Shown piece by piece: positions 46,437 to 56,000 of a stretch of DNA of 64,000 nucleotides. The notes under the pieces are model-generated. The model had not been told where the DNA came from, did no database searches, and saw only the letters and a list, made by a program, of their open reading frames with translations. The first letter of the stretch is position 1. Every line of letters starts with the position of its first letter. The position numbers were made by a program, and so were the translations under genes. Source of the stretch: Fidelibacterota bacterium (GTDB lineage Bacteria; Fidelibacterota; UBA8477; JABMPR01); NCBI GenBank assembly GCA_016845065.1, contig JAERTG010000175.1:1-64000 (forward strand), given 5' to 3'.

Positions 46437-47363
46437 TTAAGCTTGATTGTGCTTTTTTGCCCATTTAGAAGTTTTCCAACGACCAATGTGCTTTGGCCAA
46501 TCATAATTATCTTTATTGCCAAACCCTTGATTCCAGCGGTGATATTTTTTATGACCATAAGAACCAAAATCCATATCACTCTGCAATTCAATGACTTTAC
46601 CAATAATGGGACCAGTGAAATCACCGTCGCCTATAAATATTTTTCCAGCTGAATAAACGGCACCGTTCACTTCAATATCATCAGCAGGACTGTTATGGGT
46701 AAACCAGGATGTGTTATCTTCATTCGTAAAGACTATAGCTGGGAGACCTGTGCTTGTATCCGCATTGACAGTTAACTTTTTATCGAAGAACACGAGGGCA
46801 CCGGTGATTACAAGTGTACCATTGATGGTTACATTTTCTAAACTATTAAAATTACCTTCCACTATATGGATTCCTGGTGCAGAGAAATCACCATTTTTGT
46901 AATTCTTGAAGTTTCCTGTATGAACCTGAACGGCATTATCCATGAGGTATTGCAAGTCAGCATCAGGTAGAAAGTTAAATTTACGACTCCCTTCCTCGCT
47001 CGCGACAGTATACCCATTCGTAATTATCTCGTTACTGCTCGCCAGGGCATGGTCAAAATGTGTGTCTTCTGAGAGATCCAATAATACTTCTGATTCCATG
47101 TTAAAATTGTCAACTTCTACTGAAAGGATACTTAGTTGAGGATCCCAATTGACAGTGGCCCCGTCAGCGCAAAAGTTTGCTAGAGAATCTACACCAGTGT
47201 TGATGCGCCATAGCGCTTCGTTGATTTTGGATTCCATTTCATACTGGAGTTTAATGTTCTGACTGGTCTCCATTGAAGTAGAACTCGAAAGGTAGGAAAC
47301 ATTCAATACAGCTACCCCTGTGAACGAGAAAATTACGAAAACCATTAAAACTGCTACTAACAT
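46437..47363 (-). CDS. PilX-like pilus-assembly protein, copy 2
   Basis: Paralogue of the downstream gene, also 308 aa, starting at ATG 47363 after AAAGGAG. The N-terminal 'MLVAVLMVFVIFSFTGVAVLNVS...MESKINEALWRINTG' and C-terminal 'KYHRWNQGFGNKDNYDWPKHIGRWKTSKW' are conserved, while the central beta-helix-like part has diverged ('GIHIVEGNFNSLENVTINGTLVITGALVFF', 'VNGAVYSAGKIFIGDGDFTGPI'). Two separately promoted copies suggest alternative minor pilins or a paired tip complex. Inferred from N-terminal features and the neighbouring prepilin genes. Confidence 0.6.
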   Translation of the reverse strand: MLVAVLMVFVIFSFTGVAVLNVSYLSSSTSMETSQNIKLQYEMESKINEALWRINTGVDSLANFCADGATVNWDPQLSILSVEVDNFNMESEVLLDLSEDTHFDHALASSNEIITNGYTVASEEGSRKFNFLPDADLQYLMDNAVQVHTGNFKNYKNGDFSAPGIHIVEGNFNSLENVTINGTLVITGALVFFDKKLTVNADTSTGLPAIVFTNEDNTSWFTHNSPADDIEVNGAVYSAGKIFIGDGDFTGPIIGKVIELQSDMDFGSYGHKKYHRWNQGFGNKDNYDWPKHIGRWKTSKWAKKHNQA

Positions 47364-47388
47364 TGTGACTCTCCTTTTGCGGTTGCGT

Positions 47389-47459
47389 CTTGGACTATGT
47401 TACGCATGGAGAGATTTTCAGATATGAGGGGAACCCTGATATTGATGAGGAAACTCCCC
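47389..47459 (-). promoter_or_regulatory. Shared pilin-cluster promoter/operator, copy 2
   Basis: Minus-strand GGGGA-(14 nt)-ATCAGG-nnTCCCCTnAT, then exactly 36 nt to ATAGTCCAAG with TAACAT as the -10-like hexamer. The further upstream part of this 306-bp gene-free stretch (47460-47669) shows nothing recognisable. Confidence 0.6.
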
Positions 47460-47669
47460 TGATTGTGTTGGGGGAAGATTAGAATGGGTAAAAATCATTA
47501 TGGTGTGTGTTGTGGAATTTTGGTTTTGATCAGTAAGGGATAGTGGGGTGGTGAGCTGCCATCTATTAAATGTATATATGTTAAAATTTACCTTCTCACA
47601 AATTGTGTTATCCATAGGTTGGGATAGAATTATTTGTGTTTGATCATTAGCTATATAACATTCTAGAGA

Positions 47670-48101
47670 TCAGTATGACCAGGTTCTTTCATTGGAAAAA
47701 ACACAAACCAAGCTGTCATAGATGTTTTCTGGAGAAAACCAGGCAAAAGTAATTACAACTTTAACCATATCTGGAGTAGCAGTATCAGCTGGGGCAAAAC
47801 CGTCTGAGCTATCATCTATTGCAGTTACAATAGTAGATCGGTATCCCTGCATTCCCCTGAGAATGAGAGATACCGATGATTCTGGAAGACTGTCTTGTAG
47901 TGAAGTGTAACCGAGGTCAATCGCCTTTTCCATACGGGAGGCCATATTGGCCCAGGCCAGTTGTGACCTGATTCCCTTTTCAATTTCCCAGCGACTGAGG
48001 ACGAAGTATTGTGAGGTTCCTAATACAATGATCGCAAGTAGTGCGGCAGCGATCATGACTTCAACGAGGGTATAACCGTGGTTATTTATACTCCGTTGCA
48101 T
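47670..48101 (-). CDS. Type IV prepilin-like protein (PilV/minor pilin type)
   Basis: The N terminus has a short basic leader and the class III cleavage and methylation motif 'GYTLVEVMIAAALLAIIVLG', with Glu at +5. A variable 'SRWEIEKGIRSQLAWANMASRMEKAIDLGYTSL' segment and a beta-rich C terminus follow. The length of 143 aa suits a minor pilin. The start lies 14 nt after the upstream prepilin reading frame, so the two genes are probably cotranscribed from the promoter at 48575. It would be cleaved by a prepilin peptidase and added to a pilus or pseudopilus; no assembly ATPase or platform gene lies in the window. Confidence 0.8.
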   Translation of the reverse strand: MQRSINNHGYTLVEVMIAAALLAIIVLGTSQYFVLSRWEIEKGIRSQLAWANMASRMEKAIDLGYTSLQDSLPESSVSLILRGMQGYRSTIVTAIDDSSDGFAPADTATPDMVKVVITFAWFSPENIYDSLVCVFSNERTWSY

Positions 48102-48115
48102 ATGATTGAGGTCGA

Positions 48116-48547
48116 CTAGTTACCACCGCCGAAAACTCCAGATTGGTTTAAGGAACGATCTGAATTCAAGACGGTGCCACCAGCACAGCTTAAAGTATAG
48201 TTCAATCCATCAGGACTTTCATATGTGTAGGATGCATCAGTAAAATATTTCCCATTCAGTGAGCCTGTAGAAAAGCCATTCCATACTGCTCCAATGACAT
48301 TTACTGCAGTAACTTCTGTTGGATATTCACCTGTTTTTTCCTGGTAAATGCGTAGTTGAGTTCTCAGGCTGGTCATAGTTGCGTCGGCTTCACTCATTTT
48401 CGCTTTTGTATCATTCGTGGAGACAATTGGAAATGCAATTGCTGATGATAGGCCAACGATGACGATGACAATGACTAATTAAACCAGAGAAAAACCATTC
48501 ATTACTCCTGAAATTCCACCGAAAAATTGTTTTGTTTTTGAAAGCAT
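48116..48547 (-). pseudogene. Type IV prepilin with an in-frame TAA at conserved Glu+5
   Basis: Reading from ATG 48547 (GAGGAG upstream) gives MLSKTKQFFGGISGVMNGFSLV, then TAA (48479-48481), then LVIVIVIVGLSSAIAF and on without further stops through the listed 93-aa ORF ('KMSEADATMTSLRTQLRIYQEKTGEYPTEV...') to 48116. Restoring one base (TAA to GAA) gives 'GFSLVELVIVIVIVGL', a textbook prepilin motif. The stop thus replaces exactly the Glu needed for methylation and assembly. The C-terminal part resembles GspG/PilA-like pilins ('YQEKTGEYP'). It could be a recent null mutation, phase-variable or mixed population, sequencing error or, least likely, recoding. Confidence 0.8.
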
Positions 48548-48574
48548 CTCTATATCTCCTCATTGCATTTTTTG

Positions 48575-48645
48575 CTTGCACTATATTACAACTAGAGATG
48601 CTTCTAGACATAAGGAGATACCTGATTATGTGTCAGAATATCCCC
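48575..48645 (-). promoter_or_regulatory. Shared pilin-cluster promoter/operator, copy 3
   Basis: Minus-strand GGGGA-(14 nt)-ATCAGG-nnTCTCCTnAT, then exactly 36 nt to ATAGTGCAAG with TAATAT as -10-like hexamer; no good -35, which suggests activator dependence. Confidence 0.6.
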
Positions 48646-48812
48646 TACTCTGAGAGTGACTTTGTGAAATTATCTATTTGTATATATTTATATAAAACAG
48701 GTTTTTACGAGTCTTGAAACATGGATCCAGGGTAGGTTAGAAAGACAAATATTTTGCTCATGAGAGATAAACATATGAAGACGAAGGGATGATCTGGGAG
48801 AGATCCTAGAGA

Positions 48813-49376
48813 TCAGGCAATAAACAGTTTGATGATCAAAACTACACTTGAAAGAAGTGCCCCTATGGCCAGAGATAAGTAGCTGAACCTGAGCAGTTCA
48901 TACTTCTTTTGCAAGATCACTCCTATTTGATACAGATCCTGTACCATCAGCCTGCGGGCTGCCTCGTTGTTGTTAACAGTATCCATCATATAGTCTGTAT
49001 ACTCAGCCTGGGTGAATGAGGCGAAAAATCCAAAAAATAAGGGATTGGGCATTTGGGAAGGTTGGGAATAAACATGACCACGTTTAAAACGAGGCAAGAC
49101 GACCATGATTGCCAGAAAGAATGAAATAAATACGGTCAAAGCCAGAGCACTGATAGGGAAGAAGTACACATCATTAACAAATTCTGCTGAAAATATTTGG
49201 GATTGAATAACTGAAAAGAATATTAGGGCAAAACCAATGATGATATTGGCTTTCTGGTCAGCAATCATGCTCAAAGTGACCTGATGCTGTTGCGCAGTTC
49301 TCAGGGTATGTATGATGTCTTGCTGGTTTCCTGAATCTATTGATTCAGGGCTATTACTATCTATTTGATCAGTCAT
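48813..49376 (-). CDS. Pycsar-effector-like (DUF5706) membrane protein
   Basis: A 187-aa protein with a charged N terminus, the signature 'SMIADQKANIIIGFALIFFSVI' and about three hydrophobic helices (~45-62, 71-95, 163-186). The amphipathic segment 'LMVQDLYQIGVILQKKYELLRFSYLSLAIG' precedes the last helix. This matches the DUF5706/PycTM domain, known as the membrane-disrupting effector of Pycsar anti-phage systems that respond to cCMP or cUMP. In those systems a nucleotide cyclase gene is adjacent; here the neighbours are a prepilin operon and an M61 peptidase and no cyclase appears anywhere in the window. It may be an orphan effector, be activated from elsewhere, or have a non-defence role. 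Confidence 0.7.
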   Translation of the reverse strand: MTDQIDSNSPESIDSGNQQDIIHTLRTAQQHQVTLSMIADQKANIIIGFALIFFSVIQSQIFSAEFVNDVYFFPISALALTVFISFFLAIMVVLPRFKRGHVYSQPSQMPNPLFFGFFASFTQAEYTDYMMDTVNNNEAARRLMVQDLYQIGVILQKKYELLRFSYLSLAIGALLSSVVLIIKLFIA

Positions 49377-49643
49377 TTAATATTACTCCTATTGTTTCTC
49401 ATACTGCACATCCATAATAAACTATACAGTACATGATAAAAACAGGTAATCGTACCGAGTGATAATTCCTTGAGGGGAAAGATAATGATTGTTGAAGACA
49501 AAAAACTTGGCTCAGAACCGATGGTTGCCGATTAATTTAGGTAAAGGTATTATAAAAGATGCTTTGCATTGTATTTCGATAGCTCTAAATGATGTAATTG
49601 AAACTACGATGTGTTTCCGTCTTTATAAGAAAGGTATTATATA
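49377..49643 (+). other. Intergenic region with a short direct repeat
   Basis: Divergent promoters are expected here. AAAGGTATTATA occurs twice (49543 and 49630), the second forming the ribosome-binding region of the M61 gene. A 16-codon ORF with a good Shine-Dalgarno (GAGGGGAAAG, ATG 49484) is too short to call as a gene. Confidence 0.3.
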
Positions 49644-51587
49644 ATGAATGTAACAGCGAAGATCACCAAACTCAAACCTGGCTTTTTACCAATACTTCTC
49701 CTTTCTCTGCTCATCTCTGTTGCGTCAGCCTCTGAAGCGGAACCCAGGTATGACTATCGTATTGATTTAAACACCATTGAAAAGAATCGCTTCCAGGTCG
49801 AATTGTTTTGCGAAGATTTTAGCCAGGATACCCTGGTGTATCACTTTCCATGGATCATTCCCGGGACCTATTCCGAAGCAAATTTCGGAAAGTATATTCA
49901 TAAACTGACAGCGCATAATCAAGATGGTCAGGCACTTAAGGTGAAAAAAAAGGGTAAGAATACCTTCATCATCACACCTGCTAACAAAATTAATTCCATC
50001 AAATATTGGGTAAGCGCAACCTGGGATAGCAGGAACCCGAGGACCATTTGGCCCATGGCAGGAACTGGTATTCTTGAAGATCGGATATTTGCCATTAATG
50101 CTGGAGGAGTATTTGGATATTTTGCTGGTGAGGAAGAACATTCTGTGGATATGACCTACCAATATCCGGAACACCTCTATGCGATGACCGTCCTGGAACA
50201 GAATTCTTCTGCGGTGGGTGAGGTGGCCATATCAGCTCTGGATTATCACGAACTTATTGATAGTCCTATTCTCTTTGGGAAACCTGATACGACAAGTTTC
50301 AATATCCACAACACCGGAGTAATGGTTGGTTTTGCACATGAAACTGATGATACAGAACGAGCAGCCAATATTACGAAATCTTTGGAACCATCAATGGCTG
50401 CGATTGGCGCATATATCGACACCCTGCCCGCAGAAGAATATGCCTATCTCATATACTACGCCAATGAATATGGTCTGGGAAAATTGATTGATAATCCGAG
50501 ATTTCTTATCATCAAAGGCATTTTGTATGTTCTCAGGAATGGACTACCGATCGGTGGTGCATTAGAACACAATAAGTCTTCCTTTTACTACCTACCTGAT
50601 CCAGGACCTGGGTATACCGAAAACATGTCTGAGATTATTGAGGATATTGCCATCCACGAATTTATGCATATTCTTACCCCGCTGAACCTTCGTAGCCAAC
50701 ACATCCACAACTGGGATTACAACCAGCCCATCATGTCAAAGCATTTATGGCTATATGAGGGTGTGACGGAGTACATGTCCATGATTATTCAGGTAAATGG
50801 AGGAATGATCACTCCAAAGGATTTTGTCTGTAACAGGGTAAAGCGAAAAATCCGTAATGGAGAAAGTTTTCCATTTCAAAAAATGAGCTTTACTGAGATG
50901 TCCGCCAACGTTTTGGAAAGGAAGTATAAGAAAAACTATAATCAAGTTTACCAACGCGGTGCAGCTATAGGAATGCTTTTGGACATCGAAATCATCCGGT
51001 TAACTGAGGGGAGGAAAAGACTCATTGATGTGATGTATGAGCTCATCGAAGAGTATGGTCCTGGAAAACCCATGGATGAAGAGCAGGTGTTTGATCTTTT
51101 TACCGAGAAAGTTCATCCAGATCTTAGAGACTTCTTTAGCAAATATGTGGAGGGTCGTGAGCCCCTACCTTATGGGGAAATTTTAGATCATGTTGGCGTC
51201 CTGTATGAATCAGATGTTACTACCAAAGTTCCAAAACATCCAATCCGGGATAATGGTGGCAAGTATTCAAACATTTCCATGGGCGGGAATCGAAAAATTA
51301 AAAAAATAAGTAAGAAAAATGAAATTGGTCTACAGGCTGATGACAAGGTTGACCCATCACTGTATTTGGATACGTATTTTGATGACTTCGGGTATCCACA
51401 GCCGGAGGGGATGCGCGTATCCTTCGAGGTTGAGCGGGATACCACAACCATTACCCTTCAAGATAAGATCACTTATAAGGAGGACGAGGTATCCTATCAG
51501 TTGAAGATTCTGAAAGAGATGACCCCGGAGCAGTCCAAATACTTCAATATCTGGCTAGGCTTTGAGGATCCATTAATAAAGGAATAG
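49644..51587 (+). CDS. M61-family glycyl aminopeptidase-like metalloprotease
   Basis: A signal peptide (MNVTAKITKL...LLISVASASEA) is followed by the M61 N-terminal beta domain and a gluzincin catalytic domain. HExxH is His338-Glu339-x-x-His342 ('IAIHEFMHILTPLNLRS') and the third ligand Glu372 is in 'LWLYEGVTEYMS'. 'GALEHNKSSFYY' just before is also characteristic. M61 enzymes release N-terminal Gly or Ala, or act as broad aminopeptidases. The usual C-terminal PDZ domain is not clearly recognisable; the last ~130 residues are Lys-rich then beta-type. Predicted periplasmic. Monocistronic or cotranscribed with the small protein 50 nt downstream. Confidence 0.82.
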   Translation: MNVTAKITKLKPGFLPILLLSLLISVASASEAEPRYDYRIDLNTIEKNRFQVELFCEDFSQDTLVYHFPWIIPGTYSEANFGKYIHKLTAHNQDGQALKVKKKGKNTFIITPANKINSIKYWVSATWDSRNPRTIWPMAGTGILEDRIFAINAGGVFGYFAGEEEHSVDMTYQYPEHLYAMTVLEQNSSAVGEVAISALDYHELIDSPILFGKPDTTSFNIHNTGVMVGFAHETDDTERAANITKSLEPSMAAIGAYIDTLPAEEYAYLIYYANEYGLGKLIDNPRFLIIKGILYVLRNGLPIGGALEHNKSSFYYLPDPGPGYTENMSEIIEDIAIHEFMHILTPLNLRSQHIHNWDYNQPIMSKHLWLYEGVTEYMSMIIQVNGGMITPKDFVCNRVKRKIRNGESFPFQKMSFTEMSANVLERKYKKNYNQVYQRGAAIGMLLDIEIIRLTEGRKRLIDVMYELIEEYGPGKPMDEEQVFDLFTEKVHPDLRDFFSKYVEGREPLPYGEILDHVGVLYESDVTTKVPKHPIRDNGGKYSNISMGGNRKIKKISKKNEIGLQADDKVDPSLYLDTYFDDFGYPQPEGMRVSFEVERDTTTITLQDKITYKEDEVSYQLKILKEMTPEQSKYFNIWLGFEDPLIKE

Positions 51588-51637
51588 ACATCTACATGAC
51601 CTGAGCGAATCACGCTCATATAAATGGGGGGCCTGAG

Positions 51638-52162
51638 GTGGATAGATCACGATCGTGTGCAATAATACTTATATCGGTATTGGCAGTTATTGGTCCATCT
51701 AAACTTTCAGCTCAATCACTTACAATATATTATGATGGAAATAAGTCCTTTCAAAATTGCACCATACTTCATATAACTGAAAACAATGTCACAATTGAAT
51801 ATGTGCCACTTCTTCCAGGAATTCCCACTAGGGCGAACTTGAGCCTGTCAGAAATAACTGGGATCCGTGAATTTAGTAGAGCGAACAGATACACTCCCTG
51901 TCTGGTCGTTTTGGGAAGTTTCATAGGTGTGAAGTTTTTTTTCGAGAAACGTGGTTCAATTGAGGAAATGACCCTGAGTGAAAGATTTGCCACCTTTCTG
52001 GACACACCTATAAATTTTATTACTGCCATCAGCGTGGGAGGTGTTGTCGGCTATGCTACTGGGCATTATTTACTTGGCGGGAATCGCGAACTTATAGCGT
52101 TTAGGAATATGTCTAATACAGAGAAGCAAAGCATCCTGGCAGAGTATATGGATGTTCCATAG
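51638..52162 (+). CDS. Small exported/membrane protein, unknown
   Basis: A GTG start at 51638 is supported by CTGAGG upstream and a signal peptide (MDRSRSCAIILISVLAVIGPSKLSAQ). A compact beta domain follows ('LTIYYDGNKSFQNCTILHITENNVTIEYV', residues ~28-80) and then two hydrophobic stretches ('CLVVLGSFIGVKFFF', 'FITAISVGGVVGYATGHYLLGG'). Family not recognised; similar small 'surface-response' proteins with glycine-rich helices often sit in the periplasm or outer membrane. It lies between the M61 gene and the signalling operon, with a 133-nt gap to the latter. Confidence 0.55.
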   Translation: MDRSRSCAIILISVLAVIGPSKLSAQSLTIYYDGNKSFQNCTILHITENNVTIEYVPLLPGIPTRANLSLSEITGIREFSRANRYTPCLVVLGSFIGVKFFFEKRGSIEEMTLSERFATFLDTPINFITAISVGGVVGYATGHYLLGGNRELIAFRNMSNTEKQSILAEYMDVP

Positions 52163-52295
52163 TCTTCCACCAATCAGTGATACAAATCATAATCGCTTTG
52201 GGAAGCAGCTATAAATAAATGCTATTATAATGTATGCGCATTTTTTTGAGGTATATTACTCGATTAATAGTAGAAATGGTTTTTAATGGGCAACT

Positions 52296-52670
52296 ATGAA
52301 CAATCAAGCGAATAATTCGACAGCATCCATAGATATTGACCCCTTATTTCTTCGTCGCTTACAGGAGCTGGGTGGGGATAAGCTGGCAACTGAGCTGGTA
52401 GATATGTATTTGATCAGAGGAGCTCAACTCCTGGAAACTATCTCAGATGGCATAGATGACCAAAAATTTTCTGAAATTAAAAATGCTGCACATTCTCTTA
52501 TATCAAGCGCAGGAAATCTTGGTGGAAAGAAGATTTCCAATTTATCGAAGTTAATGGAAAACGCTGCTCTGGAAGAGCAGATTGACGGCATGCCTGACCT
52601 CCTCTCAGAATTGTTAACTGCCCAAGATGTCTTTCAGAAATACTTAAAAGGAGCTTTAGAAGGTTTATGA
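52296..52670 (+). CDS. Hpt phosphotransfer protein
   Basis: A 124-aa four-helix Hpt domain with the phospho-accepting His66 in 'IKNAAHSLISSAGNLGG', matching the AHxLKGxxxxxG consensus. 'FLRRLQELGGDKLATELVDMYL' forms the expected first helix. It is the first gene of a long operon and its stop overlaps the start of the response regulator (ATGA). It likely relays phosphate between the hybrid kinase (53055) receivers and downstream regulators. Confidence 0.85.
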   Translation: MNNQANNSTASIDIDPLFLRRLQELGGDKLATELVDMYLIRGAQLLETISDGIDDQKFSEIKNAAHSLISSAGNLGGKKISNLSKLMENAALEEQIDGMPDLLSELLTAQDVFQKYLKGALEGL

Positions 52671-53038
52671 GACGCATAGCTATCGTAGAGGATAATCCTG
52701 ATAACCTCATGCTGGCAGAAGCCATACTTGGATCGCTGTATGAGATTGTGAGCTATGAAAATGGGATTGATGCCCTGGCTGGACTACCTGATGCCAAAGT
52801 AGAGTTAGTACTATTGGATATCTCTCTCCCTCGTATGGATGGAGTTGCTGTGCTGGAGTCAATGCGCTTGGATGATAACTTAAAGCACTTGCCTGTTATT
52901 GCCCTCACCGCGCATGCCATGGTGGGTGATAGAGAGAAATATATGGAAAAGGGTTTCGATGAATATTTTACAAAACCCATTGTAGACTTCAATGCACTGA
53001 TTGAAATGGTTGAGCGAATGATTGACCAGGTCCATTAA
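52667..53038 (+). CDS. Single-domain response regulator (CheY-like)
   Basis: A 123-aa receiver with acidic pair Glu8/Asp9 ('VEDN'), phospho-acceptor Asp51 ('LVLLDISLPRMDG'), Thr in 'ALTAHAM' and Lys in 'YFTKPI'. No output domain. Overlaps the Hpt gene by 4 nt and precedes the hybrid kinase gene by 16 nt. It may act as a phosphate sink or protein-interaction switch in the relay. Confidence 0.9.
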   Translation: MRRIAIVEDNPDNLMLAEAILGSLYEIVSYENGIDALAGLPDAKVELVLLDISLPRMDGVAVLESMRLDDNLKHLPVIALTAHAMVGDREKYMEKGFDEYFTKPIVDFNALIEMVERMIDQVH

Positions 53039-53054
53039 GGGAGACTAAACCATT

Positions 53055-56000
53055 ATGCTGATGCTGGCCGAACTGCTATTTCTCTTCGCAGCGCTCGCAC
53101 TCCTGGTCTTTCTGGTCATACTGGGTGAACGTTTCAAGCTTCATGTCCAAAGAGGTTGGTATATCATCATCTCCGCTTTTTCGCTCCTGTTTATCGGAGC
53201 AGGCATTGAATATTTCGATAGCTTTACCAACAGTCCACTTGCCGATTCCTTAAATTCACCTCAGATTCAAATTGGTGTTAAATATTTTGCCTCATATGCC
53301 ATGGGATTGCTGCTTCTATTGGTGGGACTTCTATTATGGGCACCTACCGTTGTTGCTTCCAGAGAGAAGTATCTGATCAGGATTAAAAACAGTGAACGTC
53401 GCTATCGTCTTCTCACGGAGAATGCTAGCGACATGTTAGCTGAACACGATATAGATGGCAGCTTCAGCTTTGTTACCCCTGCATCTGCCTCAATAGTTGG
53501 TTACCAACCAGATGAACTCATTGGTCGTTCCATCTATGAATTTGTGGACCCTGACCAATTGGAATTCATTCAAAAAGAACATGGTCGCATTCTTGAATCG
53601 AACGATCCGATTCCTGTTACTTATCAGTTTAAGCATAAAGATGGCTATTACATCTGGCTGGAATCCTCAACACGCATGTACACCCCCTCTCAGGAGGAAG
53701 AACCTCGCATTCTGTCGATTAGTCGCGATGTCTCTGAACGGATTGAGTTCGAGGAGAACCTAAAGAAGCTCAACTCTTCACTGGATGAGCAACAACGACG
53801 CGTTCGGCTCCTTTATGAGTTGTCAGCCAGTTCCAATCTTTCAACTGAAGAGCAACTGGAAGCCACCTTGAAAGCAGGAGTCGACAATCTGGGGATGGAT
53901 CTAGGAATTATCAGTCAGATTCGGGAAGATGAATATAAAGTCCTGCACTTTTTCCCTGAATCATCAGGCCTCAAACAGGGCATGATTTTCGATTTGGGAG
54001 AGACCTATTGCAGCATCGCTTTGGTTGCTGAGGATATTGTTGCTATCGATGAAATGAAAGCTTCTGAATATGCTTCACACCCCTGCTATGCGGCATTCAA
54101 CCTTGAATCCTATATAGGTGTACCCATAAGAGTAAATGGCGAGCCTTTTGGTACCCTGAATTTTTCTCGCACTGAGATCCGGAAAACTACATTTACTGAT
54201 GCAGATCATGATTTTGTGCGACTTATGGGACAGTGGGTTAGTCGGGTGCTTGAACAAGAAAGAGCAACCAGGGAATTGCAAAGGAGTGAGGAGAAATTCA
54301 GAGCACTCGTCCGCTCTGCTGTTGTTGGTGTAATAACCATGGATGCTTATGGCATTATTGAAAGTTTCAATGATTCAGCAGAGCAGATCTTTGGATATAA
54401 GAAGGATGAAGTAATTGGTAATAATGTAACCTTGTTGATGGGATCACCTGAAGCGGACAACCACGATGGTTTTTTAAAACGTTTTCGGGATGGCAAAGGC
54501 CACAATCGAGTTGGTGAGTCTGTTGAAGTTGTCGGGAGACGAAAAGATGGTGCTTCCGTTTATCTTGACCTTGGAATAAACGAGGTTCGTACTGAAGGAA
54601 GCCATTTTCTCACGGGTACTTTCCGGGATATCACTGAAATGAAAATGGCGGCCGATGACCTGGCTAATGCTCATCTCCAATTGAAAAGTGTGTTCAATTC
54701 AGCAACACAGATAGGAATTATCGCCACAGATCTGGAGGGGAAGATCACTATTTTTAATCCCGGCGCGGAACGCATGCTCGGGTATAGCAGTGAAGAGATC
54801 ATTGGTCAGGTTTCTGATATTTTTCACCTAGAATCTGAAGTGAAGCAGCGTGCCACCGAATTGAGTAAGGAATTGGGACGCCCAATTACTGGATTTGATA
54901 CCTATGTTGCGCTGGCAAAATTAGGTGGTTTTGCCGAAAAGGAATGGACCTATGTCCGCAAGGATGGGAGTCAGTTAACCGTAGATTCAGCGGTCACTGC
55001 CACGCGAGACACAAAAGGTGAAATTACGGGATTTCTGGGTATCGCTCTGGATATTACTCAGAGGAAACACGGTGAAGAAGCCCTGCGCCTTGCAAAATCT
55101 GTTGCTGAAGAGGCCAACCAGACAAAAAGTGAATTCTTGACAAACATGAGTCATGAGCTGCGAACCCCCCTGAATTCAGTAATAGGATTTTCAAACATCA
55201 TTTTGAGAAATACAAATTCAAAGCTGGATGAGAAGGAAATTACCTATCTGGAAAGAATTCAGGCTAATGGAAAACACCTGCTGGAATTGATCAATGATAT
55301 CCTGGATCTGTCCAAGGTTGAAGCAGGCAGTATGGAATTGGAAATAGTTAGTCTCAATGTCGGAGATTTAATCGAAGATCTCATCGGTCAAGTGGAGAGT
55401 CAGGTTGCTCAGAAACCTGTAACTCTAGTAAAAGAACTACCGAAAAAGATTGTAGATGTCCAAACCGACCCAGGTAAGCTCAAACAGATCTTATTAAACC
55501 TGGTTTCAAATGCTATAAAATTTACTGAAGAGGGTGATGTGACCGTTAAGGTTGAGACCGATCTCAAGACGAATCGCCCCATCGCTATCAGCGTCAGCGA
55601 CACAGGAATTGGAATTCCTGAAAAGCGTATCAGTCACATTTTTGATGAGTTCGAGCAAGTAGACTCAAGTACTCAGCGTAAATATGGCGGCACGGGTCTG
55701 GGTTTGGCCATCAGCAAGGCACTTTGCGAACTTATGGGATATGATCTTGAAGTAGAGAGTGAAGTTGACAGAGGGTCGACATTTAAAATAGACATTCCCC
55801 TTAAAGATCCTGTGGCGCAAGTTGATGAATCAGTAAGAAAGAATACGCGTACATCTGGTCGAGTATCAGGTGCAATATCAGATGGAAGTTTTAAGGGGAA
55901 GCGAATCCTTCTGGTGGATGATGATCCTGACTCATTGACACTGCTTTCACACTATTTGAAGAATACTGGCTGTGAGCTTGAAACAGCAATATCGACAGCA

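Noticed and set aside
48411-48611. 66-aa minus-strand ORF 'MSRSISSCNIVQ...'
   Set aside because: It is out of frame with the prepilin, whose true frame carries the class III signal motif interrupted by TAA.
48813-49376. A complete Pycsar or other anti-phage defence island
   Set aside because: Only the effector-like gene is present; no cyclase, nuclease partner or other defence gene adjoins it in this window.
49484-49534. 16-codon ORF with good Shine-Dalgarno before the M61 gene
   Set aside because: Too short and without any recognisable leader-peptide composition or following attenuator stem.
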